Positions 47,701 to 61,178 are shown, counted from the first letter of the stretch. The stretch: 64,000 nt of DNA from Phylloscopus collybita (GCA_027886175.1 JAJNNQ010000040.1:20108001-20172000), one strand, 5' to 3'. Notes: generated by a model not told the origin, from the sequence alone. Numbers and translations: made by a program.

Positions 47701-48952
47701 GTTGAACTGTGGAAGTGATTAGTTGTGATTGCCTTGGAAGTTGTTGTGTCTGTTGCTACAGTGTTGAGTTAGCACTACAGTCGCATTTCTATATTTAACA
47801 CACTAAATTAATCCTTATTTGTGTTTTCCAGAATCACAGCTGAAAGACAATCCTGCTTTTTCTATGCTGAATGATTCAGATGATGATGTGATTTATGGGT
47901 AAGGTTATAAAATACCTATGGAGAGTTACTTCTGGTGTGTTATTTTTGTAATAATTCTTATAATATTAATTCAGTGAAGGGTTTGTTAGTGAAAGTTTTC
48001 TCCCTAAAGAATAGAAATGTAGAAATGTAGAAATTCAGTGAAGGGCTTGTTAGTGAAACTTCTCTGCCTAAAGAGTAGAAATTTCTGTGTATTTCTGACA
48101 CAGAAATACAATGAGAATGCATGGGGTTTTTTTTCTTTTTTTGTTTCTAAAAGGGATTGCCATGGCATTGATACAAACAGGTAAGAAAGTATGATGTTGG
48201 TGGCTCATGGAACAAAGGCAGTAAGAGCTGTGAAGGGAAAGGGCTTCCTTTTTACACTGGGAAGGACAGCAGGAATCAGATGGAATTAGCAGAGAGTCAG
48301 CTCACATGTAAATGCTTCAGGGGGGGAGAGTGGCACTTCTTTAAGTCTCCAGCACTTACTGAATGACGAATAATCAAGTCTAGCAAAACTTCCTTGACTT
48401 GAGTGATTATATGTCATATGATAATTATAGTAGCACTTGAAACCCATCCCTGTCAGGTATCTCTGTGCTGGACACTGAATACTGAAATATGAAATACTGA
48501 AATACACCTGTTACCAAAGACACTGAGGTGGCTGGAACAATGAGGATGGGACCAACACTGCCCTAACCTGTACAAGTTCATGCTGGGATTACTTGCCTTT
48601 GGTTAGTTAGATGAGTAGTGGTAGTGCCAGCTTGCTTCTTGCAAATCCGTGTGAAAATGGCTTTCACTGGAATAACTTCTATGCTAATAACGCATCATCC
48701 TCTGCAGAAAAATCATGTGTTGTTCATAGCTCCCACAAGGAGGAAAAACAGATGCCAGCTTCTTACCCAAGTAACAGTTTGATGCCTCCATGTAGTTTAG
48801 AACTTTCCTCTTTATTTTCAACTTCCTATCTGAACACCATGTTCAGAAGTTCCAACACGTGTCTGTTCCACAGGAGTGACTATGAAGAGATGCCCCTGCA
48901 GAATGGCCAAGCTATTAGAGCCAAGTATAAAGAAGAGTCGGACAGTGATTGA
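17668..48952 (+). CDS. TMEM181: TMEM181, GOLD-type seven-transmembrane protein (whole gene, spliced)
   Basis: Spliced CDS, long form: 17668-17798 joined to 30552-30655, 34585-34640, 35906-35996, 36543-36661, 37758-37877, 39799-39879, 40828-40927, 41660-41790, 42392-42483, 43412-43469, 44122-44224, 44321-44372, 44971-45053, 46165-46254, 47832-47898 and 48874-48952. That is 1557 nt (518 aa plus stop). Using 25942-25949 as first exon gives 1434 nt (477 aa). Both lengths are multiples of three and all junction phases agree. In short-form numbering a hydrophobic segment lies at about 16-36. A luminal/extracellular region at about 37-175 carries six N-glycosylation sequons. Seven further helices follow to about residue 425, then an acidic cytosolic tail (LNDSDDDV ... 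YKEESDSD). The family was formerly called GPR178 and is grouped with GOLD-domain seven-helix proteins. Human TMEM181 was reported as a host factor for E. coli cytolethal distending toxin; its normal function is poorly known. Identity is recalled from the human protein, not searched. Confidence 0.96.
18640..19110 (+). mobile_element. Old CR1/L3-type LINE fragment in TMEM181 intron 1
   Basis: GCTATGTCCAGTTCTGAACA starts a decayed copy of the RT-ORF end. ATCTCCATCACTGGATGTTT and GAGGTACTTGGTAACGTCTC mark its 3' part. Confidence 0.65.
24800..25605 (+). mobile_element. CR1 LINE 3' fragment
   Basis: Typical avian CR1 3' region. Interrupted reading frames (24,951-25,500) correspond to the end of the CR1 reverse-transcriptase ORF, with recognisable blocks such as [14 protein letters not shown] and [20 protein letters not shown] in different frames. 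The CR1 3' tail follows (TTGGACTCGATCATCTTGGG and on). Frameshifts and stops make it inactive. It contains an exact 18-bp tandem duplication at 25155-25190. It ends about 85 bp before the exon 1b CpG island. Confidence 0.93.
25884..25902 (+). repeat. (CGG)6 run in exon 1b 5' UTR
   Basis: Six CGG units about 40 nt before the ATG at 25942. Probably length-variable. Confidence 0.85.
25942..25949 (+). CDS. TMEM181: TMEM181 alternative first coding exon 1b (MEP)
   Basis: An ATG in a perfect Kozak setting (GCCGCCATGG) is followed by GAG CC and the consensus donor GTGAGT. The exon adds only Met-Glu and two bases of Pro before exon 2, giving [11 protein letters not shown]. It sits in its own CpG island about 8.1 kb downstream of exon 1a and has the same phase. 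I recall the short human protein also starting [11 protein letters not shown]. Translation could also begin at the ATG at 30562 in exon 2, so the two starts differ mainly by the 41-residue N-terminal extension. Confidence 0.85.
26061..26240 (-). mobile_element. CR1 LINE 3' end, reverse orientation
   Basis: Begins TTCACAGAATCACAGAATGG on the + strand, the reverse complement of the CR1 3' terminal repeat. GGAAGGGACCTCAGCC and later CTCCAGGGAGGGAGACTCC follow. It lies in intron 1b about 110 bp after the exon 1b donor. Confidence 0.85.
30552..30655 (+). CDS. TMEM181: TMEM181 exon 2, N-terminal membrane segment
   Basis: First exon common to both starts. Flanked by CTGTAG and GTAAGG. Encodes [14 protein letters not shown] followed by a strongly hydrophobic stretch ([20 protein letters not shown]), a signal anchor or first helix. 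It contains an in-frame ATG at 30562. Confidence 0.95.
30656..34584 (+). other. TMEM181: TMEM181 intron 2
   Basis: 3.9 kb. Holds the degenerate CR1 at 33930-34230 and, just after it, a 10-bp perfect inverted repeat (34263-34272 with 34280-34289). Nothing else recognised. Confidence 0.8.
33930..34230 (+). mobile_element. Degenerate CR1 LINE 3' fragment in TMEM181 intron 2
   Basis: Recognisable blocks in CR1 order: AGATATTAGGAAATTTTTCT, then GTTTCCCAGACAGGTTGTGG, then a remnant of the 3' tail. Diverged and noncoding. Confidence 0.75.
34585..34640 (+). CDS. TMEM181: TMEM181 exon 3
   Basis: 56 nt, acceptor TGTGTAG, donor GTAAGA. Encodes the start of the luminal region ([19 protein letters not shown]) with the first sequon, NNS. 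Confidence 0.93.
35295..35317 (+). repeat. 23-bp poly-T run in TMEM181 intron 3
   Basis: T homopolymer. Confidence 0.95.
35906..35996 (+). CDS. TMEM181: TMEM181 exon 4
   Basis: 91 nt, acceptor TTTACAG, donor GTGAGA. Encodes [16 protein letters not shown] and the conserved [11 protein letters not shown] strand. Sequon NLS and a likely disulphide cysteine. Confidence 0.95.
36543..36661 (+). CDS. TMEM181: TMEM181 exon 5
   Basis: 119 nt, acceptor ATTCCAG, donor GTATGT. Luminal beta-rich part with sequons NVT and NRT, ending LLSCAQ. Confidence 0.95.
37758..37877 (+). CDS. TMEM181: TMEM181 exon 6
   Basis: 120 nt, acceptor TTCACAG, donor GTAAGT, phase 0 at both ends. Encodes [18 protein letters not shown] and the end of the luminal domain, with sequons NYT and NIT. 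Confidence 0.96.
37878..39798 (+). other. TMEM181: TMEM181 intron 6
   Basis: 1.9 kb, A/T-rich. The part at about 38870-39240 has clustered TAATTA, TTATGCAAA and TTAATATTCATG words, a composition seen in conserved noncoding elements. Function not demonstrable here. Confidence 0.6.
39799..39879 (+). CDS. TMEM181: TMEM181 exon 7
   Basis: 81 nt, acceptor CTTGTAG, donor GTAAGA. Encodes [17 protein letters not shown] and the first helix of the seven-helix core ([10 protein letters not shown]). Confidence 0.95.
40205..40330 (+). mobile_element. CR1 LINE 3' end in TMEM181 intron 7
   Basis: GGACCAGATGACCTCCAGAG followed by ACAACCTAAATTATGCTATGA is the CR1 3' terminal sequence, moderately diverged. 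Confidence 0.85.
40828..40927 (+). CDS. TMEM181: TMEM181 exon 8
   Basis: 100 nt, acceptor TTTATAG. Encodes [20 protein letters not shown] and most of helix 2 ([13 protein letters not shown]). The 3' edge was set by homology: ending at G40927 gives YN-DPFF as in human, but uses a very weak donor (GTACTT). A strong U12-like donor string GTATCCTTT begins at 40934 and would add six in-frame bases (YNGTYPFF instead of YNDPFF). Confidence 0.9.
41660..41790 (+). CDS. TMEM181: TMEM181 exon 9
   Basis: 131 nt, acceptor GTTACAG after a long T tract, donor GTAAGA. Encodes [20 protein letters not shown] and helix 3 ([20 protein letters not shown]). Confidence 0.96.
42392..42483 (+). CDS. TMEM181: TMEM181 exon 10
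   Basis: 92 nt, acceptor TTAACAG, donor GTAAGT. Encodes [12 protein letters not shown] and helix 4 ([18 protein letters not shown]). Confidence 0.96.
43412..43469 (+). CDS. TMEM181: TMEM181 exon 11
   Basis: 58 nt, acceptor TTTCTAG, donor GTAAGT. Encodes the loop [19 protein letters not shown]. Confidence 0.95.
44122..44224 (+). CDS. TMEM181: TMEM181 exon 12
   Basis: 103 nt, acceptor TTATAG, donor GTAAGG. Encodes [20 protein letters not shown] (helix 5) and the basic turn [14 protein letters not shown]. Confidence 0.96.
44321..44372 (+). CDS. TMEM181: TMEM181 exon 13
   Basis: 52 nt, acceptor TTTTCAG, donor GTAAGG. Encodes [17 protein letters not shown], the first part of helix 6. Confidence 0.95.
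44971..45053 (+). CDS. TMEM181: TMEM181 exon 14 (ends at an AT-AC intron)
   Basis: 83 nt, acceptor CCCACAG. Encodes [20 protein letters not shown] and ELSTHYQN. The exon ends in phase 1 at T45053, directly before ATATCCTT. No GT donor here preserves the downstream frame. Confidence 0.94.
45054..46164 (+). other. TMEM181: TMEM181 intron 14, U12-type AT-AC intron
   Basis: Starts ATATCCTTGTG, which carries the eight-base minor-spliceosome donor ATATCCTT. It ends ACTCACTAC. At 46148-46155 lies TCCTTGAC, a match to the U12 branch consensus (TTCCTTRAC core), with the likely branch A at 46154, 10 nt before the intron end. There is no long polypyrimidine tract before the acceptor. GT-AG choices nearby put a stop into exon 15 within a few codons. 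Length 1111 nt. Confidence 0.93.
46165..46254 (+). CDS. TMEM181: TMEM181 exon 15 (starts after a terminal AC)
   Basis: 90 nt starting CAGCAGAATTC after CACTAC. With T from exon 14 it reads [20 protein letters not shown] then [10 protein letters not shown], the last helix, identical in my recollection to the human protein over this stretch. Donor GTAAGT. Confidence 0.95.
46255..47831 (+). other. TMEM181: TMEM181 intron 15
   Basis: 1.58 kb with one reverse CR1 3' end; otherwise nothing recognised. Confidence 0.85.
46845..46970 (-). mobile_element. CR1 LINE 3' end, reverse orientation, in TMEM181 intron 15
   Basis: ACAGAACCATAGAAGAGCCC then GGTTGGAAAAGACCTGGAAA match the reverse complement of the CR1 3' end. 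Confidence 0.8.
47832..47898 (+). CDS. TMEM181: TMEM181 exon 16, acidic tail
   Basis: 67 nt, acceptor TTTCCAG, donor GTAAGG. Encodes [20 protein letters not shown] and IYG in the C-terminal cytosolic tail. Confidence 0.96.
47969..48091 (+). repeat. 64-bp direct tandem duplication in TMEM181 intron 16
   Basis: ATTCAGTGAAGGGTTTGTTA at 47969 recurs at 48033 as ATTCAGTGAAGGGCTTGTTA, and the rest of the unit follows with a few substitutions. Period 64 bp, about two copies. Confidence 0.9.
48874..48952 (+). CDS. TMEM181: TMEM181 exon 17, C-terminus and stop
   Basis: Coding part 79 nt, acceptor TTCCACAG. Encodes [20 protein letters not shown] and ESDSD, then TGA at 48950-48952. Tyrosine- and acid-rich end, as in the human protein. 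Confidence 0.97.
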
Positions 48953-49298
48953 TTGGCTGGTTTCAATGCAGACAGACTTGTTCATCTGGAGTTCAGCCAA
49001 ATCTGAAGTTTTCCTAGATGGACAACTTCTTCGGCTTCCTACGGTCTGCTGTCATCTGAACACCAACTTCCAGGAAGGACATCCTGCTTCTGTTTCTGTT
49101 TACAAGGATAAAACTGAGAAAACAAATGATGGAAATGGTTGTGGTAAAGAAACCAAAATTTTTACATGTCTTATAAAATGCCTGATAGCAGGATGTCTGT
49201 GGACTAAAATCTTTGTCTATTTCCGTTTAAAAGTCTCACAGATTGTATACCAAGTCAAGTTTCAAATCGCTTCCTTGCTGCTTGGTTTTGGTTGTTTG

Positions 49299-49320
49299 TT
49301 TTTTTTTTTTTTTTTTTTTT
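49299..49320 (+). repeat. 22-bp poly-T run in TMEM181 3' UTR
   Basis: T homopolymer about 350 nt after the stop; it would be a U tract in the mRNA. Confidence 0.95.
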
Positions 49321-52300
49321 AGGATGATGTACAGCATACTGCCATTCATCTGTTGCATTTTGCATTAGCTGTTTTATATACTGTCCACCACAGTATGAAG
49401 TGCCTCATTTCCCTTTCAGTTTTCTACCTTAGCCTTTTGAGTTGGAGGCAGGGAATTAAGTGGGTTTTTTGTTGTGTGGTTTTGTTGGGTTTTTTTTAAT
49501 CAGTGCAAGAAGATACAAGCTTTCTATTCTTCCTTCAAATAAGTGATACAGACTTAACGCCATTTTTAAAATACATTTCAGTAAGTTTACCAGATTTATA
49601 AGTGCAAGATACGGGCAAATAGGCAAGCTGTAGTGAGCCAGAATAGTCTCAGTGGTGCAAAATTATTTGTATAATATATGTTTCATGACATGCTTTACTG
49701 ACACAGGAGAAATGTCTGTGTTGGTTTCTTTAAACAGCAGTTCCAAATGGAAATACTTCAGCAGCAACAAATCTCAGAAGGAAGCCAGTACTGACTTCTT
49801 ACTGGTCTTGTATGCTGGAGATTGTTACTTGCAGAGAATAGAGTGTGAAAGTTTTCTAAGGAATTACAGTTTCAAATTTCCAAACATTTCATTTTTAGAG
49901 CTTTTTTTTCTACATCAGTTTCCCCTTAAGTTGTATTAATAGTTACTCTACATGCTGGGAAACAGTTGTGGTTGCTCATGTATTGAATGTGCCTGAGAGT
50001 CAGCTTGTGAGCATGTTCTGTGCAAAGTTCAGCTTTGTCATACCTGTCACCACCTGTATGATGGAAACTTTAACTAGCACATTCTGTGATTATCCTATAT
50101 TCCAGTTCCAGTCTGTGCTGGAACAAAGTTATACAGGAATTAAGTATTCCTTGCACAATGCTGCCGCTTCTCTCTTTAGAAGTTGGTTTTCTCCTCCACC
50201 ATTGTTTGGTTCTTTATTTAAGATGTTTGTTTGTAACTACTTTTGCTTTCAGGTACTTGACCTTTCTAAAAGTATCTTCTTTTTTCATGTTCTTGTAACA
50301 GAGATTGACTCTTGTAAAATTTCTCTGTCCTGCTGTTTTGGAAGACTCTCAAAAGCACTGTTAATCTACTACAGTATGGTGCTGGGTTGCACTAGGGAAT
50401 TGTGTTCATCATTAAAGTAGTTTAAGCAGAATAGTGCAGTGAAGTCCTGCTAGACTTGCTGAATCATATTGAGGAAAAAGGAGATTTGTTGTGCTCTAAT
50501 GCAACAACTGCTCTAGACCGTGCCCAGTGCAATAACCTCCTGGTGGCTGTTCAGGATCATGAAGGGGAGGCTGCACAAGGCAGCAACTCACTCACAGAGG
50601 ACCAAAGGAACTGCTTCATGCAGTTGTGCCCTTGCTGTCTTAGAGTAGTTCAGATTAAATCAGTGCTCCGCTAGAGATGTGTTGTGAGACATTGTGTGTG
50701 AGTGAGTGAGGGAAAATTTTTTAAAATTATGTAGAGCTGTGAAAATTTTGGAGAGTATCTGAAATGAAAACCTTTTTGTGCCAGGGATCATTTCTTTGTT
50801 AGAAGCCAAAGCACTGATGGATGGCTAAAGCAAGGAAATTGCTGGGGAGGAAGAGCAGGTTTTTCCCTTTAACTTCTTAATCAATATTACTTTAGAAGAA
50901 CATATAGGAAAACACTAAAGAAGTAATTAAAATTAGTGGTGGCTTTCTTTCCAGTAAACTGTAATAAAGTGTACCTTCAGCGCTTCTTTTTAGACTATTT
51001 TGAAAAGGTATGGGAGATGCTCTGTATCCTAAAATTGTAGAGTCCATTCTCATTTTTACTATTCCTGAGATAACTCTTCCTACTTGAATCTGCGGAATCA
51101 GACTTGGCAACCAATTTGGCATTGTTTACATAAGCCAAATCCTTTCAAGTTCCATTGGAGTAACAGTGGGTACAGGAAGCAGGTTTTCAAAAACTGATTA
51201 TTTACATGATTCTTACGTACTTGGATATTTTTCCTCTGATATTGTTCAATTCTCTCCTAAATTGTTATGAAGAGAGAAAATTTGACCAATGTGCAAAGTA
51301 CACTGATGTTTCGTATCACAGTCTGAACTGGTTGTTACAGTTAACTCCAAATAGTATCATGCCTTGGGATTTTGTTAACCAAAAAACATATTTTTAATCT
51401 AACTTGGAGATTATTTTTTCTAAGCTGTTTTCAACCCATTTCTCTTGCTGTTTTGTTTGAATAAACTTCACTACATCACTGCATTCAAAGTGGAAATAGA
51501 AAAGCTAAGAATGGGAAATGTGTACTTAAAGTATCTCACTATGAAAATAGTCTTTGGTCATTTTTTGAGATTGTATTTAAGCAATGTTTGCCATGCAAAA
51601 TAGCTTTCTATTTTGGAAGTGGCTGCAGTGTTATGGTAGCTTGGTTGAATCACTCTTGCATCAAATTCAATATACAGTAAGATGCAAAAGCAATGAAGCA
51701 GATGAAGAACTAGTTTTGCTAGCAAGACTCCTCTTATTTCCATGATTGGAGAGCAGAGAGTACTTGAATAATATTCCAATATGGATTGTCAACAGCTTGG
51801 GAGTAGGTGGCATAAACTCACCTCTGAGTGAAGTATTGAAATCTAAGGGTCAAACAGAAGAAATCTGTTTAAGAAGCTAGCCTGCCTTTCCTTTTATTAC
51901 TGCTAAAGTAGTTATTTCCATCACTACTGCAGCTGTACAAAACAAGAAATGTACACAGGGCCCCACAGCACACAGTGAGCCTGGCGCTAAAGGAGATGTC
52001 ATCCATTAATAACTGCAAGACTTCCATGTACACAGTGATTACAAGGAACTTCTAGGAAATCAATAATTGAGTGCAAGCCAGTCATAACAACTACTCCCTG
52101 CAGTATTTGCTTTATGAATACAGTTGGTGTTGAAATTGGTGGAAAACTTTCCTAGGACTGGCAAAGAGGAAGCCTAAGGCTTAACACCAGTGAGAAACAG
52201 CTTGTGCATTGGATCTGTGGTACCAATATTGGGGAGAACAGTTCCAGCTAGGAAAGACTTCGATCTGTTGTCTTTCTCTGAGCCAAATGACAACATTTTA

Positions 52301-52678
52301 TCCATAGTCACCTAATTTCCCCACCCATTTCCTTTTGCTTATGCCAGTAATAACTTCTGCATTACTGTAAAACTTTTTTAGGAGTTTGTAAATATGTAAA
52401 ATGAAAATACGGAAAAATTGTGTACCAAAATGGTATAAAAATGTGTAAGATAAATGCTCTGTTTAATGAGAAGCTGTAATTAAATGCTGCTTTGAGAAAG
52501 TGTGCATGAGGACATGTTAAATATTCTGTGTATCTGTAAGTTGTGCTAATAAAGGAAATTATCCGTTTATGTTGTAAAACTTCATGCTAATGTGGAATAT
52601 GAAGGAAAACTGAATATTTTATTTCAAGGAAGTTTCTTGGAAGACTTTATGTGCATAATCATTGTTAAATATGTTCAT

Positions 52679-52684
52679 AATAAA
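52679..52684 (+). terminator. TMEM181: Distal poly(A) signal of TMEM181
   Basis: AATAAA followed by T/G-rich sequence within 40 nt. A second AATAAA at 52548 and a third at 51460 could give shorter 3' ends. Confidence 0.6.
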
Positions 52685-52705
52685 GTTTTATATCTTTATA
52701 TTGTA

Positions 52706-55194
52706 TCCTGGGTTTATTTTTCTTCTACTGAATTTTAGTTTCCTTCTCAAAAACTGTTTTCATGACTTACACATATTTTCAGTTTACATGCATTTTGGAT
52801 ATGCATGCTTACTCCTGGCTGTAGTGTCAGATAGGATGGTGCTTGTTTAGCAGCAGCAGTTAATCCTGGAGCCATTTCCTTAGGTTTCAGTTAACACAGG
52901 TCAGACTCCTCTGTGGCAGTGACAGTAAATGGCTTCCCCCTTCCTCCTCCTCCCCTGCAGACTGGGGCTGCTGTGCCCCATTCTGTAGCTGAAATCATAT
53001 AAAGAACCAAGGCACTAAGCAAGAGACAGCAGAGACTGACTGTAGAATTACCTTGAATGCTCCATCCACAGTTAGGGTTTATTTTTTTTAAGGCCAATTA
53101 ATTACCTAGAGCCAGGGCTCTGCCAGCTCATCACCCAAATGCTTTACTTTGGCACTGAGATGAGCTGGCCATCAGCCTTTGGAAAAAGTGCTTAAAACTG
53201 AAGTGTTTGAAGGCAATGAAGTAACATCAGTTAGTGCAGAACACTGAAACAGTAATATACAATTGCTATGCAATTTTAAAGAAAAGCACAATTTTAATCA
53301 TGGTAGTGGGAAACCAACACCCCAAAATCCACAACCTCTAAATGCCTTTCTGGTAGTCCTAAAACTTGCATTGGAGGTACTGGTTATTGCTCACATGTGA
53401 AACCATCTCTAAAACTGTATCTACCTTTCTGTACTGCAACTCCTGTTCTAATGCAACAGGGGTTTCTCCTCCCATGCAGCCTTCACACTGACAAGCATCT
53501 CAAACATTTGTTTTTTTGGGGTTTTTTTTTGCAGCTCAGCATATGCATGAACCAGCAAACAGAAAAAAATCAAGGGATTTGCTATTATTAACATGAACAA
53601 AGGACAAGGAATGCCTGAATGGCTTAAACAAGAAGCAAATATCGAGTCAAAAGTGCATAAAACCGTTCCTTTAAGAGTAACTAAATAGTTCAGTAGGTAC
53701 TACACTGCCAGCATCATTCTGGCATGATGGAAAGGAGAAAAAGTATCTAAGTATCCAGATGAAAAAATTCCTCAGCAACTCAAGAGAGCAAAGATTTGTT
53801 CTTTCCATAATAAGTTTATCTCTGATCCTGATGACTGTTTTAGGCATGTTATTCAATCTTATTTTAATATTTTGTTTTTACAGGGGTTGCATCATTTCTG
53901 AGTGAAGACTGAACCCATACTAAAGCTGTGAGCAATGTAAGGGATGTGCTTCTCAGGCTCAAGTATATACACACTCTGTACAGCCTGTAGCACTCACTAG
54001 GATGTGAAAAGAATGAAGCAGCTTGTCATGAAGGAGATGTGTTTATAGAGCTGTTTTGAAACTGGAATGTCAGCAGAACTAGAGAAGCCTTACTGCTCTA
54101 TTAGAAGTCTCAAACGTACCAAGCCCAAAGCTGCTGATACATACACCTGTTTTGCTCTTCTGACAGGACAGGGAGGAAGAGGGTCAAAGCCTTGCCTAGC
54201 ACAGGGCTTTCCAGTCTGACTGCACCGAGCTGAGTTGGCACAGAGCACGTAACACTATGGCAAACAAATCCTTGCCTGTCATTTGAATCTACAGTATTAC
54301 ATCTCTCCAGATCTTGGCATCATACTGTTGTAGTAGCAATCATCTCTCTCTTAAACAGCTCTAGCTGAGCCAGATTCTGAACACATTAGACAGGGCTTGT
54401 AATAAATACCTACTTTATTCCTTTAACTCTGTATAGCCTCTGTTCCAAGTCAGTCTCTCTAGGTATCACTACAAAGCAGCAAATCACAGATTGCTGGGAC
54501 TGACTCCAGCTCAGGGATGCTCTCCCACATGGGTTTGTAACTCTTTCAGCTTCATCAGCAGTGAGCTACTGCTTGCAGAAGCAGCACAACTGGTGGCAGA
54601 AGTTTTCTGAAATTCATAGTATGCTCCCATTTCTTTAATTGGCTGAAAAAAACATTACCAAAGCCTATGCTGAAAACTTGTTTTACTTGTTATTCCTCTG
54701 CAACTTTAGAAGGCAGGAGACTTACATGTTATTTAGTCATATTGCCTCAAGGCAGTTTTTTCCCCATTTCAGAAAGGATCATGTGTCATCAACTACCAGA
54801 ACTCATCACTCTCACTATCAGCAAAATTAACATGGACTGCAGCAAGTAAGTTCAAGACCTACTTAACACATGCAAATGACTGCAGAAGTGAATGATTACC
54901 CAGGTATAGCTTGCTGAGCACCTCAGAATGTGAAAAATTCCTTATCTGTCTTTGTTCAATGAAGGCAGTTATCGTTCCATGCTCTAAATACCATACAAAA
55001 AGATTAAACAGGTCCCAAAAATGCAGCCAAGTTACTTTTTGATAAACATAGTAATTTTCTTGCAACTTTGTAGTGAGTTTTGCAGAATTATGAAAGTGCT
55101 TTGCACTGTAGTATGTACCTCAACTGTGCTGAAGAGAATTGAAAAAACTTTTTCCCCCAATAACAAGGTTTAAGTTTAAATGAATCACACCAAT
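52706..55194. other. Intergenic gap between the convergent 3' ends
   Basis: About 2.5 kb between the presumed ends of TMEM181 and DYNLT1. Contains a T/G-rich run near 53510-53533. No exon, RNA gene or named repeat recognised. Confidence 0.6.
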
Positions 55195-55541
55195 GGTTAT
55201 GAATTTCAATAATTTAATGCTAACCAAAAGTACAAAGTGTGAAAGTCAGTGTCTCATTTATATTGGTCTAAGAAAAGAAATCTAGAGAAAGTGTTTACAC
55301 TGCAGCAGATTTCAGTATTAGCACCTTGAAGAGAAGTCTTGAAGTGATAAAAAAGTATAGAAAACACTGGTATGGTACTAGGTACAAACATAACACAGGT
55401 AACAGCATGTTTTCAAATTTCTACCTTGGAAGAAAAGTTACTAAAAAATGCATTAAAAACAAGTTGTTCAGGTATTCACAGTTTGAGTGGAGATGGACTC
55501 AAGTGCTGGAATAGAAAAGAGAAGAATGAATTTCAAGGCAA
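55195..55541 (-). other. DYNLT1: DYNLT1 3' untranslated region (probable)
   Basis: Noncoding sequence from the stop to an ATTAAA signal (55218-55213 on the - strand) with cleavage expected near 55,195. No AATAAA on this strand in the interval. A short 3' UTR of about 350 nt would resemble the mammalian gene. Confidence 0.45.
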
Positions 55542-60223
<4,682 letters not shown>

Positions 60224-60308
60224 CTTCCCGGCGGAGCCGCTCGCACCGCCGCCGAGCCCCGGCACCGCCCCCGCACCGCCGCGCCCCGCGCCGGCCGCCT
60301 CCCGCACT

Positions 60309-60318
60309 GCGCCTGCGC
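60309..60318. promoter_or_regulatory. NRF1-like site
   Basis: GCGCCTGCGC, one base from the palindromic GCGCATGCGC core, 86 nt upstream of the DYNLT1 ATG. Confidence 0.5.
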
Positions 60319-60357
60319 GCCAGCGCCCGCCGCGGCTGGGCTCGGCCCGGCGCCCTC

Positions 60358-60367
60358 CAAGATGGCG
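60358..60367 (+). promoter_or_regulatory. YY1-type site
   Basis: CAAGATGGCG, the usual core-promoter form of the YY1 motif. Confidence 0.6.
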
Positions 60368-60369
60368 CG

Positions 60370-60383
60370 GTTGCCATAGCGAC
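60370..60383 (-). promoter_or_regulatory. RFX / X-box-like site
   Basis: GTTGCCATAGCGAC; on the - strand the GGCAAC half is perfect and the other half has a mismatch to the palindromic X-box. It sits 2 nt from the YY1-type word. X-boxes are typical of RFX-controlled ciliary and dynein genes. Confidence 0.55.
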
Positions 60384-60559
60384 AGCGGCCGGGAGGCGGG
60401 AGATGGCGTTCGGCGGGGCAGCTGTGGTGCTGTCAGACGTCCCAGAGCGTGTGGCTGAGAGAGAGGAGGGGTGGCTTGTCTCGGCTGTGCTTTTCGTACC
60501 GATAGCTTGGCATTCGTGTTCAGCCATCCAGGAGGTCCTTCCCTGGGAGGTCCTCCCCT

Positions 60560-60762
60560 AGGAGGTCCGCTTCTGCTCCCCAAGGAGGGAAGGAGGATCT
60601 GCTTCTTGTTTCTGCAAACAGCTTAAAAAGAAGGCCTATGTCACAAACCGAAACAAATAAAAACATAGAAAAACACTCTCTGTTATTTCATTATATTTTG
60701 CCCCTGCCCAGCCGGGTGGCTTTAGTGGGCATCTGACATTCAGACAGGGTCAACCTACCACA
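60560..60762 (+). mobile_element. Probable LTR 3' fragment of an avian endogenous retrovirus
   Basis: AATAAA at 60656-60661, then GGGTGGCTTTAGTGGGCATC and CAGGGTCAACCTACCACA ending at 60762, the same terminus type as the element ending at 13393. It lies about 340 bp upstream of the DYNLT1 ATG. No internal genes. Confidence 0.6.
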
Positions 60763-60929
60763 GAAGAATATCTGAATTCTTACAGTTCTAAGCAGATCAC
60801 ATGAGTTTTAGCAGACATAGTAAGAACCAGGAGAATGAAATTAAGGGCACACTTGTCACAGTTCCTGGATGTTGTGTGTGTGCAGTGTTTACAGATTGTC
60901 CAAATCACTGATGCTACCAGCCCCTGAGA

Positions 60930-61146
60930 GCTGCTCTAGGCAGTGGAAGATGGTGTTCAGGCTCAGAGGGGCCTGGATGAACTGCAGAAAGAGTCTGGAT
61001 GGAGGAAGGAAAAACTTACTGGGCACAAGTGCGAAGGGCTATATGGAGGCAGGATAACCAGCTCTACAAGTGCAGGACCAGCTCACTGGGTTCCAGAGTA
61101 GGGAGGTGTTTAGGTACAATTTATCTCAATTTCTCATATGGTGCCG

Positions 61147-61178
<32 letters not shown>

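Larger units (their letters stand above)
48953..52705 (+). other. TMEM181: TMEM181 3' untranslated region
   Basis: About 3.75 kb of A/T-rich sequence without a coding pattern. Candidate AATAAA signals lie at 51460-51465, 52548-52553 and 52679-52684; the last two suggest cleavage near 52,570 and 52,705. A 22-T run is at 49299-49320. The end is inferred from the signals, not from transcript data. Confidence 0.7.
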
